Shown here: piece after piece, positions 41,842-50,799 of the stretch
Position numbering within the stretch: position 1 is the stretch's first letter
How the letters are laid out: the number at the start of each line of letters is the position of its first letter
Source of the DNA: Armatimonadota bacterium
GTDB taxonomy: Bacteria; Armatimonadota; Fimbriimonadia; Fimbriimonadales; Fimbriimonadaceae
Reading direction: 5' to 3'
Length of the DNA stretch: 64,000 nucleotides
NCBI GenBank assembly: GCA_020161505.1
Contig: JAIUNY010000006.1
Span: 114,608 to 178,607, forward strand
Notes under the pieces: model-generated
The model's input: the letters and a program-made list of their open reading frames with translations, nothing else
Told to the model about the DNA's origin: nothing
The model's database searches: none
Made by a program: the position numbers and the translations under genes

Positions 41842-43209
41842 ATGGCCCAACGCGTTCCTACTTTGGTGATTGTTGGCCGGCCGAATGTTGGCAAGAGCAC
41901 GCTCTTCAACCGGCTGGCGGGTAAGCGTTTGGCCGTGGTCGAGGATACTCCTGGCGTCACGAGAGATCGCCTCTACACCGAGGTGAAATGGCGCGATTGG
42001 CAGTATCGCTTGGTGGATACCGGCGGCATCCTCTTCGGCGACGATGACCCGATGGTCGAGCAGATCCGCATCCAGGCGGAGACCGCGATGGCCGAGGCTG
42101 ACGTTATCCTTTTCCTCGTTGATGCCATCGACGGCCCCCATGCCGGCGATTGGGATCTCGCGAATCTTCTGCGCGGATTCCCGCGACCCGTCATCATTGT
42201 CGCCAACAAAGCCGACAACCCGGAGCGTGCCCTCGATGCAAGCGAGTTTTATGCGCTGGGTGTGGGGGAAGACGTCGTCGCAATCAGCGCGATCCAAGAC
42301 AAAGGCATCGACAAACTGCTCGGGCTGGCCTTTGAGGGAATCGCCAAAAATGCGGCAGAAGGGAATGAACCCGAAGAAGAGCTTCGCCTGGCGATCATCG
42401 GGCGTCCCAATGTCGGCAAATCCTCGATGCTCAACGCCTTCGCCGGGGAGCAACGCGCGATTGTCAGCGATATTCCGGGCACGACGCGCGACGCGATCGA
42501 CTCCGTAGTGACGTGGAAGGGGCAGCGGATTCGCCTCATCGACACGGCGGGAATTCGCCGTCGGGGCAAGATTCAGGGCAGCATCGAGTACTACATGGTG
42601 CTCCGCGCTCAGCGAGCTTTAGAGCGAGCGGATTGCGCCGTCCTCGTTCTTGATGGCAACGAGGGGCTCACCGATGGGGACAAGCGGGTAGCGCAGCTTT
42701 CCCAAGAGATGGGCAAGCCCCTCGTGATTGTCGTTAACAAATGGGATTTGGTGGAGCCGCCCGATGGCAATCTCGGCAAGCTCAATCCAATCAAAAAGGA
42801 TTTTCAGCGAGAGATCTTCAGCGATCTCCCGGCGATGAGCTACGCACTCGTGCGATTCACATCGGCTTTGGAGGAGAAAGGTCTGGAAGGCGTGATGAAA
42901 GCGGTTCAGATCGCGGTTGAGAATGGTTCCTTCCGAGTCTCAACGGGTGTCCTGAACCGGTTGATTCAGGATGCTCAGTTTGAGAAGCCTCTGACGCGGA
43001 AGGGTCTGCCGTTCAAGATCAAATTTGCCACCCAGCCAGAGACCCGCCCGCCTACGTTTATCCTCTTCTGCAACGATCCGGAACTGATGCACTTTTCTTA
43101 TCAGAGATACATCGAAAACCGCATCCGCAAGGCCTTCCCTCTCGAAGGCACTCCGATCCGAGTCTTCGCGCGATCCAGCAGGGAAGATCGGAAAGATAAG
43201 AAGAAGTAG
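41842..43209 (+). CDS. der: Ribosome-assembly GTPase Der (EngA)
   Basis: 455 residues. Der is an essential GTPase for 50S subunit maturation and uniquely has two G domains in tandem. Both are visible: GRPNVGKST (12-20) with DTPGVTRDR and DTGG, and GRPNVGKSS near 193 with DIPGTTRD and DTAGIRRRGK. NKWDLVE gives the second G4. The C-terminal KH-like domain ends with a Lys/Arg/Asp-rich tail. Tandem terminators follow. Confidence 0.96.
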   Translation: MAQRVPTLVIVGRPNVGKSTLFNRLAGKRLAVVEDTPGVTRDRLYTEVKWRDWQYRLVDTGGILFGDDDPMVEQIRIQAETAMAEADVILFLVDAIDGPHAGDWDLANLLRGFPRPVIIVANKADNPERALDASEFYALGVGEDVVAISAIQDKGIDKLLGLAFEGIAKNAAEGNEPEEELRLAIIGRPNVGKSSMLNAFAGEQRAIVSDIPGTTRDAIDSVVTWKGQRIRLIDTAGIRRRGKIQGSIEYYMVLRAQRALERADCAVLVLDGNEGLTDGDKRVAQLSQEMGKPLVIVVNKWDLVEPPDGNLGKLNPIKKDFQREIFSDLPAMSYALVRFTSALEEKGLEGVMKAVQIAVENGSFRVSTGVLNRLIQDAQFEKPLTRKGLPFKIKFATQPETRPPTFILFCNDPELMHFSYQRYIENRIRKAFPLEGTPIRVFARSSREDRKDKKK

Positions 43210-43235
43210 CCCGAGGTTGGGCTTGGGCAAAAAGA

Positions 43236-43291
43236 AGGCCGGAATCCTCTCGCAGGTTCCGGCCTAACTGTAGATCAGCAGTTGTTTTTTT
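43236..43291 (+). terminator. Tandem, partly bidirectional terminators after der
   Basis: The first stem pairs AGGCCGGAA (43236-43244) with TTCCGGCCT (43257-43265). The second pairs AACTG (43266-43270) with CAGTT (43279-43283) and runs into seven T residues. On the minus strand the first stem is followed by TCTTTTT, serving the pseudopilin gene. Confidence 0.85.
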
Positions 43292-43308
43292 GAGGTAGGC
43301 GTTGAAAC

Positions 43309-44151
43309 TTAGTTCTCGGTGAACGTGCAGAGCGCTGCCGACCAGTTTTGGGTATTCGGAAGCTGCGAGCAGGCCGGGTTGAGATACTTCTTGCCTTCCA
43401 TGCTCATCAGCCATTCGCGCTTGCGCCACTTGGCGTGACCATCCAGCATCACAAAGGGTGCGCCCCCCTTGTGGCGAACCGAGAGCTGGTTGAAGATCTC
43501 GTTCCAGTTGGTTCCGCCTGGCTCGAAGTAAACGGCGTTGTTGTCGTTCCAGGGGTTCGTGTCGATGTCATCGCCGATACCCCGGGCAAAGCTGTACATG
43601 ATGCGCTCGCTGACCCGGTTCCAGGTGGAGGCGTTGGAGGCGCTGTTGGTGACTCCGCCGATTTGTCCGCCCTCGCCGTAGTTTTGGAGATATTCGTCGT
43701 TCCGGGTGAAGTGCCCAAACAGGCAGGGGCGAAGAGTGGCGCAGCTTCCACTGACCCCGGTCTGACCAACCGGGACGTTGGTGTAGAACTCTTGATTGGT
43801 GACGCTGGGGTTCGCTGCACTGCCCCCGACGTGGTCGGAGAAGACAACCGTCGGAAAGAGGCGCTTGACCGGCTTCGGTGATCCGCTGGCGGGATCGGTA
43901 AAGATGTCGATGCTCTTGGTGTAGGGCAGCAGGTCGATGTGCATGTCCCACCACTTGCGGCCGATGACGTCATCGTAGTCGCCCATGTAAAGGAAGGTTG
44001 CGGTGCCCAGCTGACGCAGGTTGCTGAGGGCCTGGATCTGCTTGGCTGATGCCTTCGCTTGGGCAAAGACCGGGAACAGGATGGCAGCGAGGATCGCGAT
44101 GATCGCAATCACCACGAGAAGTTCGATGAGAGTAAAGGCGCGATTCCGCAT
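43309..44151 (-). CDS. Type II pseudopilin-like protein with H-X9-DG motif
   Basis: 280 residues. The N-terminus [26 protein letters not shown] is a prepilin cleavage/methylation sequence with the +5 Glu. The downstream [12 protein letters not shown] motif is the H-X9-DG signature, whose expansion is typical of Planctomycetes, Lentisphaerae and Armatimonadota. Such proteins are secretion- or pilus-associated, but no assembly genes are here. ATG 44151 is used because GGAG lies about 6 nt upstream. Four Cys (in [12 protein letters not shown] and near the C-terminus) may form disulfides. Confidence 0.85.
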   Translation of the reverse strand: MRNRAFTLIELLVVIAIIAILAAILFPVFAQAKASAKQIQALSNLRQLGTATFLYMGDYDDVIGRKWWDMHIDLLPYTKSIDIFTDPASGSPKPVKRLFPTVVFSDHVGGSAANPSVTNQEFYTNVPVGQTGVSGSCATLRPCLFGHFTRNDEYLQNYGEGGQIGGVTNSASNASTWNRVSERIMYSFARGIGDDIDTNPWNDNNAVYFEPGGTNWNEIFNQLSVRHKGGAPFVMLDGHAKWRKREWLMSMEGKKYLNPACSQLPNTQNWSAALCTFTEN

Positions 44152-44223
44152 GAAGGACTCCAAATGCAGTCCGATGATGCGGCGGTCGTGTTAAGGCCTG
44201 GTTCAACTTGGGCTAAGCAGAGG

Positions 44224-44661
44224 TTAAGATTCCTTCTTCTTGCCCCCCGCCGGGAGAGCTCCTTCTACTCCGTGACGGACGAACGCGATATCTTCGTCGG
44301 CCTCCGAAGTGAGCTTATATCCATCCTCGGTGATTCGGAAGACCTGCGGCTCGGCATCCTTTTCTTGCAGCGTCACTTTGCCTTCTTTCACGATGAATTT
44401 GCCCTTGCTGACATGGCTCTCCACCGTGAGGGTGAACTCGCCGGTCGGCTTCAGAATCAGCTTGGGCAAGCGATCGACTCCCCCGGTTTGGGCGATTTCT
44501 TCGGGTGTCGCTTCCATGCGGTAGGTGCCCACCATTTTGTTCGCGGTGACATCGGTCGAAAGGGATTCTTCCGCGGCCGTCTTGGGTTCTCCCGATCCCG
44601 AGCATCCGACAACAGCCACCAGGATACAGGCGAGGAGCGTTTGCGCAAGAACCGGCTTCAT
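44224..44661 (-). CDS. Lipoprotein, unknown function (145 aa)
   Basis: A lipobox VVGC (Cys20) ends a typical lipoprotein signal, followed by a Ser/Gly/Glu-rich linker. The mature part is beta-rich (KLILKPTGEFTLTVES resembles a lipocalin-like strand pattern). No enzyme motif is seen. A TAGCCT box lies 6 nt before the ATG, with no Shine-Dalgarno sequence. It is divergent from mnmE. Confidence 0.7.
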   Translation of the reverse strand: MKPVLAQTLLACILVAVVGCSGSGEPKTAAEESLSTDVTANKMVGTYRMEATPEEIAQTGGVDRLPKLILKPTGEFTLTVESHVSKGKFIVKEGKVTLQEKDAEPQVFRITEDGYKLTSEADEDIAFVRHGVEGALPAGGKKKES

Positions 44662-44667
44662 GGTGAT

Positions 44668-44673
44668 AGGCTA
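44668..44673 (-). promoter_or_regulatory. Putative -10 box of the lipoprotein gene
   Basis: TAGCCT on the minus strand, 6 nt before the ATG. Confidence 0.35.
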
Positions 44674-44708
44674 CCTACTTCCGAGCCGAGAGGTTGCTGA
44701 TCTCCCAG

Positions 44709-44714
44709 TAGAAT
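44709..44714 (+). promoter_or_regulatory. Putative -10 box of mnmE
   Basis: TAGAAT, 6 nt before the GTG at 44721, with no Shine-Dalgarno sequence. Confidence 0.45.
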
Positions 44715-44720
44715 CTTCGT

Positions 44721-46040
44721 GTGCCAGACCCCTTGAGCCGCCACACCGACACGATTGTCGCCCTGATGACCCCGCCCGGGAAGTCGGCGGTGGCTCTCAT
44801 CCGGCTCAGCGGCCCGAACGCGCATCGCATCGCAGCGTCGGTTTTCGATGGAATCCCGGTGGAGCCGGAGTGGAGGCATGCCTACTACGGCTCTTTTGTT
44901 CACGGCGATGACGGGCTGGTGACTCTTTTCGCGGATGGTCGGAGCTACACCGGGGAGCCCGTGGCGGAGCTCTCCACCCACGGCTCGATGGTCTCGGTTC
45001 GGGGGTTGATTGAGGCGTGCCTCGCGCAAGGTGCGCGTCAGGCGGAGCCGGGCGAGTTCACGATGCGAGCCTGGATGAACGGCGAAATGGATCTGGCCCA
45101 GGCTGAGGGTGTCAGGGAAGTCATCGAATCGGGATCGGAGCGACATCTTCGTGAAGGGGGACGATTGCTTTCTGGAGGTTTTCGGGAGGTGCTTGCGCCA
45201 ATCACTGAAGAAACCACCCGGGCTCTTACCACGGTTGAGGCCCTGACTGACTTCAGCGAGGAGATCGGCGAGATCCCTCTGGCGGACAGGATCGCTCCGA
45301 TTCAACGGGCTCTGGAGGCGGTTCACAAACTCCGCCAGACCGAATCCGCTACACGCGCTCTGCAGCACGGGGTCAGGGTCGCTTTGGCGGGGCGACCAAA
45401 TGCGGGGAAGAGCAGCCTGCTCAATGCGTTGCTTCGGCAGGATCGCGCGATCGTTACTCCCATTCCTGGGACAACTCGTGACACGATCTCCGAAACCATC
45501 GAGATTGGTGGCGTCGCGGTCCATCTGACGGACACGGCGGGGATTCGGGAGAGCGAGGACTTGGTGGAGCGTTTTGGGATCGAGCGGTCGCGAGCCGCCC
45601 TGGACGACGCAGATCTTGTGCTGTATTTGTTCGATGCCGCACTCGGTTGGAGCGAGGAGGATGAGAGTCTTGTCGCATCGCTCGGGAAGCCTCATTTGCT
45701 GCTCGCGAATAAGTCGGACTTAGCCAACGCCGAGACGGGGCTTGCGATTTCTGCTTCCGAAGGAGAGGGGCTGGATCTCATCTTGGAGTGGCTGGGTAAC
45801 CAGGTCGAATCGATCACCGAGGAAGCGTCCTTCTTGGTGCCTCGGCACTATGCCAGCCTCGCGGAGGTCGAGGATTCCCTGCAGGACGCGATCGCGACGA
45901 TTCAAGATCCTCGCGTTCCGGATGACCTCAGCGCTGTGCATCTGCGTGGCGCGCTTCGACACTTGGGCGAGATCAGCGGCGAATCGACGACACCGGATAT
46001 GGTGGACCTCATCTTCAGCCAATTCTGCATCGGAAAGTAG
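44721..46040 (+). CDS. mnmE: tRNA modification GTPase MnmE (TrmE)
   Basis: 439 residues from GTG. MnmE, with MnmG, installs carboxymethylaminomethyl on the wobble uridine of tRNAs. The N-terminal folate-binding domain contains the PGEFTMRAWMNGEMDLAQAEGV block. The G domain has GRPNAGKSS, the TTRD switch, DTAGIRE and NKSD. The C-terminus ends in CIGK, with the characteristic Cys436. It is monocistronic, bounded by a strong terminator. Confidence 0.95.
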   Translation: MPDPLSRHTDTIVALMTPPGKSAVALIRLSGPNAHRIAASVFDGIPVEPEWRHAYYGSFVHGDDGLVTLFADGRSYTGEPVAELSTHGSMVSVRGLIEACLAQGARQAEPGEFTMRAWMNGEMDLAQAEGVREVIESGSERHLREGGRLLSGGFREVLAPITEETTRALTTVEALTDFSEEIGEIPLADRIAPIQRALEAVHKLRQTESATRALQHGVRVALAGRPNAGKSSLLNALLRQDRAIVTPIPGTTRDTISETIEIGGVAVHLTDTAGIRESEDLVERFGIERSRAALDDADLVLYLFDAALGWSEEDESLVASLGKPHLLLANKSDLANAETGLAISASEGEGLDLILEWLGNQVESITEEASFLVPRHYASLAEVEDSLQDAIATIQDPRVPDDLSAVHLRGALRHLGEISGESTTPDMVDLIFSQFCIGK

Positions 46041-46054
46041 GATTCGACAAAGAA

Positions 46055-46091
46055 ACCGGGCACCCGAGTTTGATGACTCTGGGTGCCCGGT
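46055..46091 (-). terminator. Strong hairpin terminator between mnmE and leuB
   Basis: Perfect 11-bp arms ACCGGGCACCC (46055-46065) and GGGTGCCCGGT (46081-46091) with inner GAGT/ACTC. On the minus strand it runs into TTTCTTTG, so it best serves leuB; mnmE may also stop here. Confidence 0.8.
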
Positions 46092-46111
46092 GGACTTCGT
46101 TGGACGTGAGC

Positions 46112-47179
46112 CTAGAGCCGACTCGCGATGGCGTCGCCCATCTCCGACGTGCTGAGAACTTGGGTGTGTTTCTCGTGGATATCGGCGGTGCGGAGGCCGT
46201 CTCGGAGGGCAGCTTCCACGGCGTTTTCGATCCGCTCCCCGGTTTCTCGATCTCCAAAGGAGTAGCGCATCATCATGGCCGCGCTGAGAATCGCAGCGAT
46301 GGGATTCGCTTTGCCTTGCCCGGCGATATCAGGCGCGGATCCGTGGACCGGCTCATAGAGACCGAAGACCGCGTCGCCTTTGGCATCGCTGAGTGACGCG
46401 CTGGGGAGCAGGCCAAGCGATCCCGTGATCATCGAGGCTTCGTCGGAAAGGATGTCGCCGAACATGTTCTCCGTGAGAATCACGTCGAACTGACCCGGAT
46501 CGCGGACGAGCTGCATGGCGCAGTTGTCCACCAGCATGTGGCTTGTCGAGACTTGGGGATAGTCTTTGGCCACTTCATCCACAACCTCACGCCAAAGTCG
46601 GCTGGTTTCGAGGACGTTGTTCTTGTCAACACTCACGAGTTGATGGCGTCGCTTGGTCGCAATCTCGAAGGCTTGGCGCGCGATGCGCTCGACTTCGTGC
46701 CGTGAGTAGAGGCGGGTGTCGTAGGCAGTGTTTCCGTTGTCTCTGCGACCGCGAGGTTCCCCGAAATAGATCCCGCCGGTCAGCTCGCGCACGACCATGA
46801 GGTCGATTTTGCTTCGACCCTCTTTTAGGGGAGAGGCGTGAATCAGGGCCTCCATTGTTTTGGCGGGTCGGAGGTTGGCGTAGAGATTCAGCTCACTTCG
46901 GATGCTGAGGAGACCGCCGATTTCGGGCCGTTTGCTCACGGGCTCGATCTTGTCCCACTTCGGGCCTCCTACCGCGCCCATCAGCACGGCGTCGGCTGCT
47001 TTGCAGAGCTCTAGCGTCTTGGGGGGAAGAGGTTCACCACACTCGTCGATCCCCGCGCCGCCAAACGCCGCAAACTCAAACTCAAACTCGATTCCTGTGG
47101 CTTTCAGAACCTTGACCGCTTCGTCAATGACTTCAGGGCCAATTCCATCGCCCGGCAATACCGCGACCCGAAAAGGCAT
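46112..47179 (-). CDS. leuB: 3-isopropylmalate dehydrogenase
   Basis: 355 residues. LeuB oxidises and decarboxylates 3-isopropylmalate in leucine synthesis, with NAD and Mg/Mn. Family blocks include [10 protein letters not shown] (7-16), [40 protein letters not shown] and [18 protein letters not shown]. It is the last gene of a seven-gene minus-strand run, 20 bp after a small membrane protein. A CATAAT box 5 nt before its ATG may give it an extra leaderless promoter. Confidence 0.94.
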   Translation of the reverse strand: MPFRVAVLPGDGIGPEVIDEAVKVLKATGIEFEFEFAAFGGAGIDECGEPLPPKTLELCKAADAVLMGAVGGPKWDKIEPVSKRPEIGGLLSIRSELNLYANLRPAKTMEALIHASPLKEGRSKIDLMVVRELTGGIYFGEPRGRRDNGNTAYDTRLYSRHEVERIARQAFEIATKRRHQLVSVDKNNVLETSRLWREVVDEVAKDYPQVSTSHMLVDNCAMQLVRDPGQFDVILTENMFGDILSDEASMITGSLGLLPSASLSDAKGDAVFGLYEPVHGSAPDIAGQGKANPIAAILSAAMMMRYSFGDRETGERIENAVEAALRDGLRTADIHEKHTQVLSTSEMGDAIASRL

Positions 47180-47184
47180 GGCGC

Positions 47185-47190
47185 ATTATG
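47185..47190 (-). promoter_or_regulatory. Putative internal -10 box before leuB
   Basis: CATAAT on the minus strand, 5 nt before the leuB ATG. Confidence 0.35.
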
Positions 47191-47199
47191 GCACTGAAC

Positions 47200-47628
47200 T
47201 CAGCTCTTCTTCTGGCTGAAGATGAGGATCGCCGCCATCAGGGCCAGGCCCGTGATACTCAGCGGCGCGACGAGCGGTTTGCTCTGATACAGAGCCTGCT
47301 GATCCTTCATGCCCTTTTCCAAGCGGTCGACCCGCACATTGCTCTGGAGGAGTCCTTCGAACGACGTGTAGCTGCTTTTGGAGTGGAAATGCACGCCAGC
47401 GACTCCCGAAAGCGAACACAGAATCAGCATCCAGCCAAGGAACACCGCCAGCTTGCGCTCTGCGGCAAGAGCGGCAAGGCAGCAGACGAGTGCCACACCA
47501 CAGGTCGCGACCGGGATATAGGCGACGGGGTTCTGCCCCCAGACTCCGGCGTGGAAGTATCGCAGTTCGACAAGCAGGGCTGCGAACGACCCCGCGAGCA
47601 TCAGGAGCATCCACTTGGCGGCTTTCAT
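47200..47628 (-). CDS. Four-pass membrane protein, unknown
   Basis: 142 residues with hydrophobic segments at about 5-22, 35-55, 62-80 and 118-136. The loop between the last two is polar and coiled-coil-like (VDRLEKGMKDQQALYQ). It overlaps the upstream J-like gene by 4 bp (ATGA), indicating translational coupling. No family is recognised. Confidence 0.62.
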   Translation of the reverse strand: MKAAKWMLLMLAGSFAALLVELRYFHAGVWGQNPVAYIPVATCGVALVCCLAALAAERKLAVFLGWMLILCSLSGVAGVHFHSKSSYTSFEGLLQSNVRVDRLEKGMKDQQALYQSKPLVAPLSITGLALMAAILIFSQKKS

Positions 47629-48083
47629 TCGATCTCCAAGCTGCGGAAGCGCTTCTCAGCAGGAGTCATCTCTTTGGTGAGATAGGTGTATGCCCAAGTA
47701 GCTTTGCGGAGAATTTCTTCCGCTTGGGTGGCTTCTGGCGTCCCGGCTTCAAAGTTCTCCGGCGCACTGCGACGGCTCATTTTCTCAAATGCCTTGCGGA
47801 TGGCATCGAAACCTGCGTCCGGTTCTACGCCCAGGATCTTGCGGGCGGAGGCGGCGAGGCTCTCGGGGGATGTGGATTCGACTTCGATCTGAACCGCGCC
47901 GGATTCGGGGTTCGTGCCCGTAGCAGCGGCTCCCGTGCTGGAGGCGGTCGGGGCGTCTCCGGAGCGGCCCATGGCTTGCTCCAGCTCACTCCACGCCGAT
48001 TTGAGGTCCAGTGAATGGAGCCGGTCAACTTCCCGGTTCACGTAGCCCCGAAGTAGGTTATATGCGCGGCGCGAGTTACTCAT
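47625..48083 (-). CDS. J-domain-like protein lacking the HPD motif
   Basis: 152 residues. The C-terminal 75 residues follow a DnaJ J-domain outline: helix I ARKILGVEPDA, helix II FDAIRKAFEKMS, and helix III ATQAEEILRKATWAYTYLT. Where the HPD tripeptide should be, the sequence reads RRSAPENF, so stimulation of DnaK ATPase is not expected. The N-terminal half is a helical, then Ser/Thr/Ala-rich linker. It probably acts as a cytoplasmic docking module in the tightly overlapping operon: it overlaps its upstream neighbour by 8 bp and its downstream neighbour by 4 bp. Confidence 0.62.
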   Translation of the reverse strand: MSNSRRAYNLLRGYVNREVDRLHSLDLKSAWSELEQAMGRSGDAPTASSTGAAATGTNPESGAVQIEVESTSPESLAASARKILGVEPDAGFDAIRKAFEKMSRRSAPENFEAGTPEATQAEEILRKATWAYTYLTKEMTPAEKRFRSLEIE

Positions 48084-48639
48084 TCCTCGTGGTTTCCTCT
48101 ACAGTTTGGTGCACTTCGTCGAAAGCTTGCCCAACGTGTTCCAGACGCTGAATGAGTTCATCCAGATTCTCCGTCCCAGGGAGTACGAGATCGCCCACTG
48201 ATTGTTGAGCGACCGACTGGGCGACCCGGAGCGTCATCTGATCCACGGTTTGGGTGGCTTCGCTGATGCTACGGTCTATACGATCCACCACGTCGAGGGG
48301 GTTGCTGGGGTCGAGACCTTGGGACTCCAGACGGCGGATCACGTCGGTCATTTGGTCTCTCGCCAGAGCCATGCGCAGAGCTTCTTCCAGGATTTTTCGC
48401 GCTGCGGGCAAAACCTGAGGGCCGAGGAGTTTGGCTGATTCCGATTTTGATTGGGCGCGCAGGGTGGCTTCCAGGTTCTCAACCGCTTGGCGCAAGGGTC
48501 GGGTGAGAGCTCGGCTGGTGGAGGAGAGTTCGCTCGGATGGGGGAGCTGCGCATTGTCCTTCGCCTTTTGGGCGAAGAGAACAAAGATTACGCCGATGCC
48601 GACGATCAAGAGCCCAGGAATCAGCAAAGAGAGCAGCAT
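48076..48639 (-). CDS. Membrane-anchored coiled-coil protein
   Basis: 187 residues. A single N-terminal transmembrane segment (residues 3-23) is followed by about 160 residues of predicted helix and coiled coil rich in Glu, Gln, Leu and Arg, with heptad-like spacing (for example DRIDRSISEATQTVDQMTLRVAQ). It could span the periplasm or project into the cytoplasm; the side is not determined. Its ATG overlaps the upstream stop by one base (TGATG). No family is recognised. Confidence 0.6.
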   Translation of the reverse strand: MLLSLLIPGLLIVGIGVIFVLFAQKAKDNAQLPHPSELSSTSRALTRPLRQAVENLEATLRAQSKSESAKLLGPQVLPAARKILEEALRMALARDQMTDVIRRLESQGLDPSNPLDVVDRIDRSISEATQTVDQMTLRVAQSVAQQSVGDLVLPGTENLDELIQRLEHVGQAFDEVHQTVEETTRNE

Positions 48640-49526
48640 CAGAACCTCACCCTGACGCCGAATCCGAATTCGTCGAGACGGCCTTTATTGAGTCTGGTGT
48701 AGGGAAGCCAGGTTGCGTTGTCGGCAGCCCGAAATTCGCCTTCCAGCCGGAAGAAGTTCTCGCCGGTTCGCCAGGATCGGGCCCAACCAAAGGTCATTTT
48801 CTCCTCACCCGTCGGATTGAGCCAGGTGGTGCGGAAGTCGGAGATATCAAGCTCTCGGAGAGTGGAAACTTCCGGAGATCGGAAGCTCATCCACTCGGCC
48901 TCCAGACGGAAGATTCCGCTGATCCAGGTGGCGTCTGCGCCCCAGAAACTCTCAAATCCGCTGCCTTTTCCGAGGGCATGCCCTGGCTTTTGGATCATCG
49001 AAAGGGTGCCGCTTTGGGTGCCCCAGTGTTCACCGAACGCAAAACTCACGCCGAGGTCTCGCCCGATCCGACCGGCAACTCCCCGCGCTTCGCCTGCTCC
49101 CATGTCCGCGTAGGCAATCGAGAGGGGAAGGTTTGCCACCGCCAGGCGCGTGTCGAACCGGACGGCGGGCGCAAGCTCGCGGAAGCTTGCGCGGGAACCG
49201 ATGGGAAGGACTTGCTTGCCAAATCGCCACACGCCGGGCTCCTCGATGAAGTACTCGTCGAGCGAATCACGATCCGCCGTGCTCGGCAGCCGCTCCAGCC
49301 TCTGCGAGACCATGATGCGTTTGCCATCGGGGAAGGCTAGTCGCAGACCGACCACGCTCGGACGCCCTGCCCGGTCGTACCAATGAGCCTCTCCCCCCTC
49401 ACCTTCTCGCCAGGAAAGCGTCGGTCGAAGATCAGCGAAGACCGAAACATCCGGAGCCCGAGATTGTCCCATCGCGGCGAGCGAGAGAGCGGCAAGCAGT
49501 CCGCAGAGAAAAACTCGCCTGATCAT
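48639..49526 (-). CDS. Outer-membrane beta-barrel-like protein
   Basis: 295 residues with a clear signal peptide (about 1-21, ending AAMGQS). The mature chain has many alternating amphipathic strands (for example GVSFAFGEHWGTQSGTLSMIQ and FRLEAEWMSFRSPE) and ends in VRVRF, the C-terminal aromatic expected for BAM-inserted barrels. It follows hisS with an ATGA overlap. The transported substrate, if any, is unknown. Confidence 0.65.
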   Translation of the reverse strand: MIRRVFLCGLLAALSLAAMGQSRAPDVSVFADLRPTLSWREGEGGEAHWYDRAGRPSVVGLRLAFPDGKRIMVSQRLERLPSTADRDSLDEYFIEEPGVWRFGKQVLPIGSRASFRELAPAVRFDTRLAVANLPLSIAYADMGAGEARGVAGRIGRDLGVSFAFGEHWGTQSGTLSMIQKPGHALGKGSGFESFWGADATWISGIFRLEAEWMSFRSPEVSTLRELDISDFRTTWLNPTGEEKMTFGWARSWRTGENFFRLEGEFRAADNATWLPYTRLNKGRLDEFGFGVRVRF

Positions 49527-50797
49527 CGCGCTAAGTATGCCGCGAGATCGGCTTGCGGAATCGAGATTTGCTCTCCCGTGGCGAGAGTTTTGACAGTGAT
49601 CGTCCCAGCGGCGAGCTCATCATCACCCAGAACCAGGGCAACCTTCGCTCCGCTCCGATCCGCCGATTTGAACTGCGCTCCGAGCTTCTTGTCATCCAGA
49701 TCGAGCAGAACCTTGAAGCCCTGCTCCCGGAGGTGGTTCGCGAGTTTGCGTACCGGAGGCTTTGCCTCTTCGGTGGCTGCGACAAGAAACGCATCGAGGG
49801 GAGGCACGGGCTGCGCGATCCCCAGGGATTCGAGGGTGAGAAGGAGTCTCTCCACCCCGATTCCGACGCCGACGCTCGGGGTGGCTGGCCCACCGATTTG
49901 GCCGATCAGGTGATCGTATCGACCGCCGCCCGCGAGGGAAAGATTCTCCCCCAGACTCTCATTGACAACCTCGAACACCGTGTCGGTGTAATAGTCGAGT
50001 CCACGCACGACATCGTCGGAAATTTGGTATGGGATTTCTTCTTCGTCGAGGGCTGCTTTCACCGACTCAAAATGAGCGAGGCTCTCTGGCGAGAGGTGCT
50101 TGAGGATGCTCGGGAGTCCAGCCAGAGCTTCGCGCAGTCCGGGATCCTTCGTGTCGAGAAGGCGAAGAGGGTTGGCTTCCGCCTTCGCCCGCTCGGCAGG
50201 GTCTCGGTCGGCGAAGTAGCTCTCTGTGTGCTTCAGAATCACCGCACCAAACAGGATGCGATCCGCAGGCTTTCCGATGCTGTTCAGAAGCACCTTTTGC
50301 CCGGTCATCCCCATCGCCGAAAAGTATCGGTAGGCCAGGGTGATGATCTCGGCATCCGCCCGAGGGCTGCTGGAACCGATAAGCTCCAGTCCCAACTGGT
50401 GGAGCTGGCGATAGCGTCCCTTGCCGGGGCGTCCGTACCGGAAACTGTGGGAGAAGTACCACAGACGGGTCGGCAGGCCAGGAGCCGCGAACTTGTTTTC
50501 CAAGTAGGAGCGCATCACTGGGGCTGTGCCTTCCGGCTTCAGAGCGACGTGCCGTTCGCCCTTATCGTAGAAGTCGTACATCTCCTTCGTCACGATGTCG
50601 CTGGTCTCGCCGCTTGATCGGATAAAGAGCTCGATGTCCTCGAACATTGGGGTGCGGATTTCTTGGTAGCCGTACCTTTCGACCAATCCCTGGAAGGTGC
50701 GCTCGGCATGCTGCCACTTGTGAACCTCAAACGCTGGCTCGTTCGGCCTGGGGGCCGGAGTGATGTCGTTGGTTCCTCGGGGTCGTTGATAAGGCAT
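49523..50797 (-). CDS. hisS: Histidyl-tRNA synthetase
   Basis: 424 residues. A class II aminoacyl-tRNA synthetase: the N-terminus RPRGTNDITP, the motif 2 region SHSFRYGRPGKGRYRQLHQ, the His-specific RGLDYYTDTVFEV and GGGRYDHLIG, and motif 3 GVGIGVERLLL are all present. The C-terminal anticodon-binding domain is complete. ATG 50797 lies 2 bp after the aldolase stop; a longer open frame to 51199 is only a shadow of the aldolase gene. The gene heads a downstream run of envelope proteins. Confidence 0.95.
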   Translation of the reverse strand: MPYQRPRGTNDITPAPRPNEPAFEVHKWQHAERTFQGLVERYGYQEIRTPMFEDIELFIRSSGETSDIVTKEMYDFYDKGERHVALKPEGTAPVMRSYLENKFAAPGLPTRLWYFSHSFRYGRPGKGRYRQLHQLGLELIGSSSPRADAEIITLAYRYFSAMGMTGQKVLLNSIGKPADRILFGAVILKHTESYFADRDPAERAKAEANPLRLLDTKDPGLREALAGLPSILKHLSPESLAHFESVKAALDEEEIPYQISDDVVRGLDYYTDTVFEVVNESLGENLSLAGGGRYDHLIGQIGGPATPSVGVGIGVERLLLTLESLGIAQPVPPLDAFLVAATEEAKPPVRKLANHLREQGFKVLLDLDDKKLGAQFKSADRSGAKVALVLGDDELAAGTITVKTLATGEQISIPQADLAAYLAR

Positions 50798-50799
50798 GT

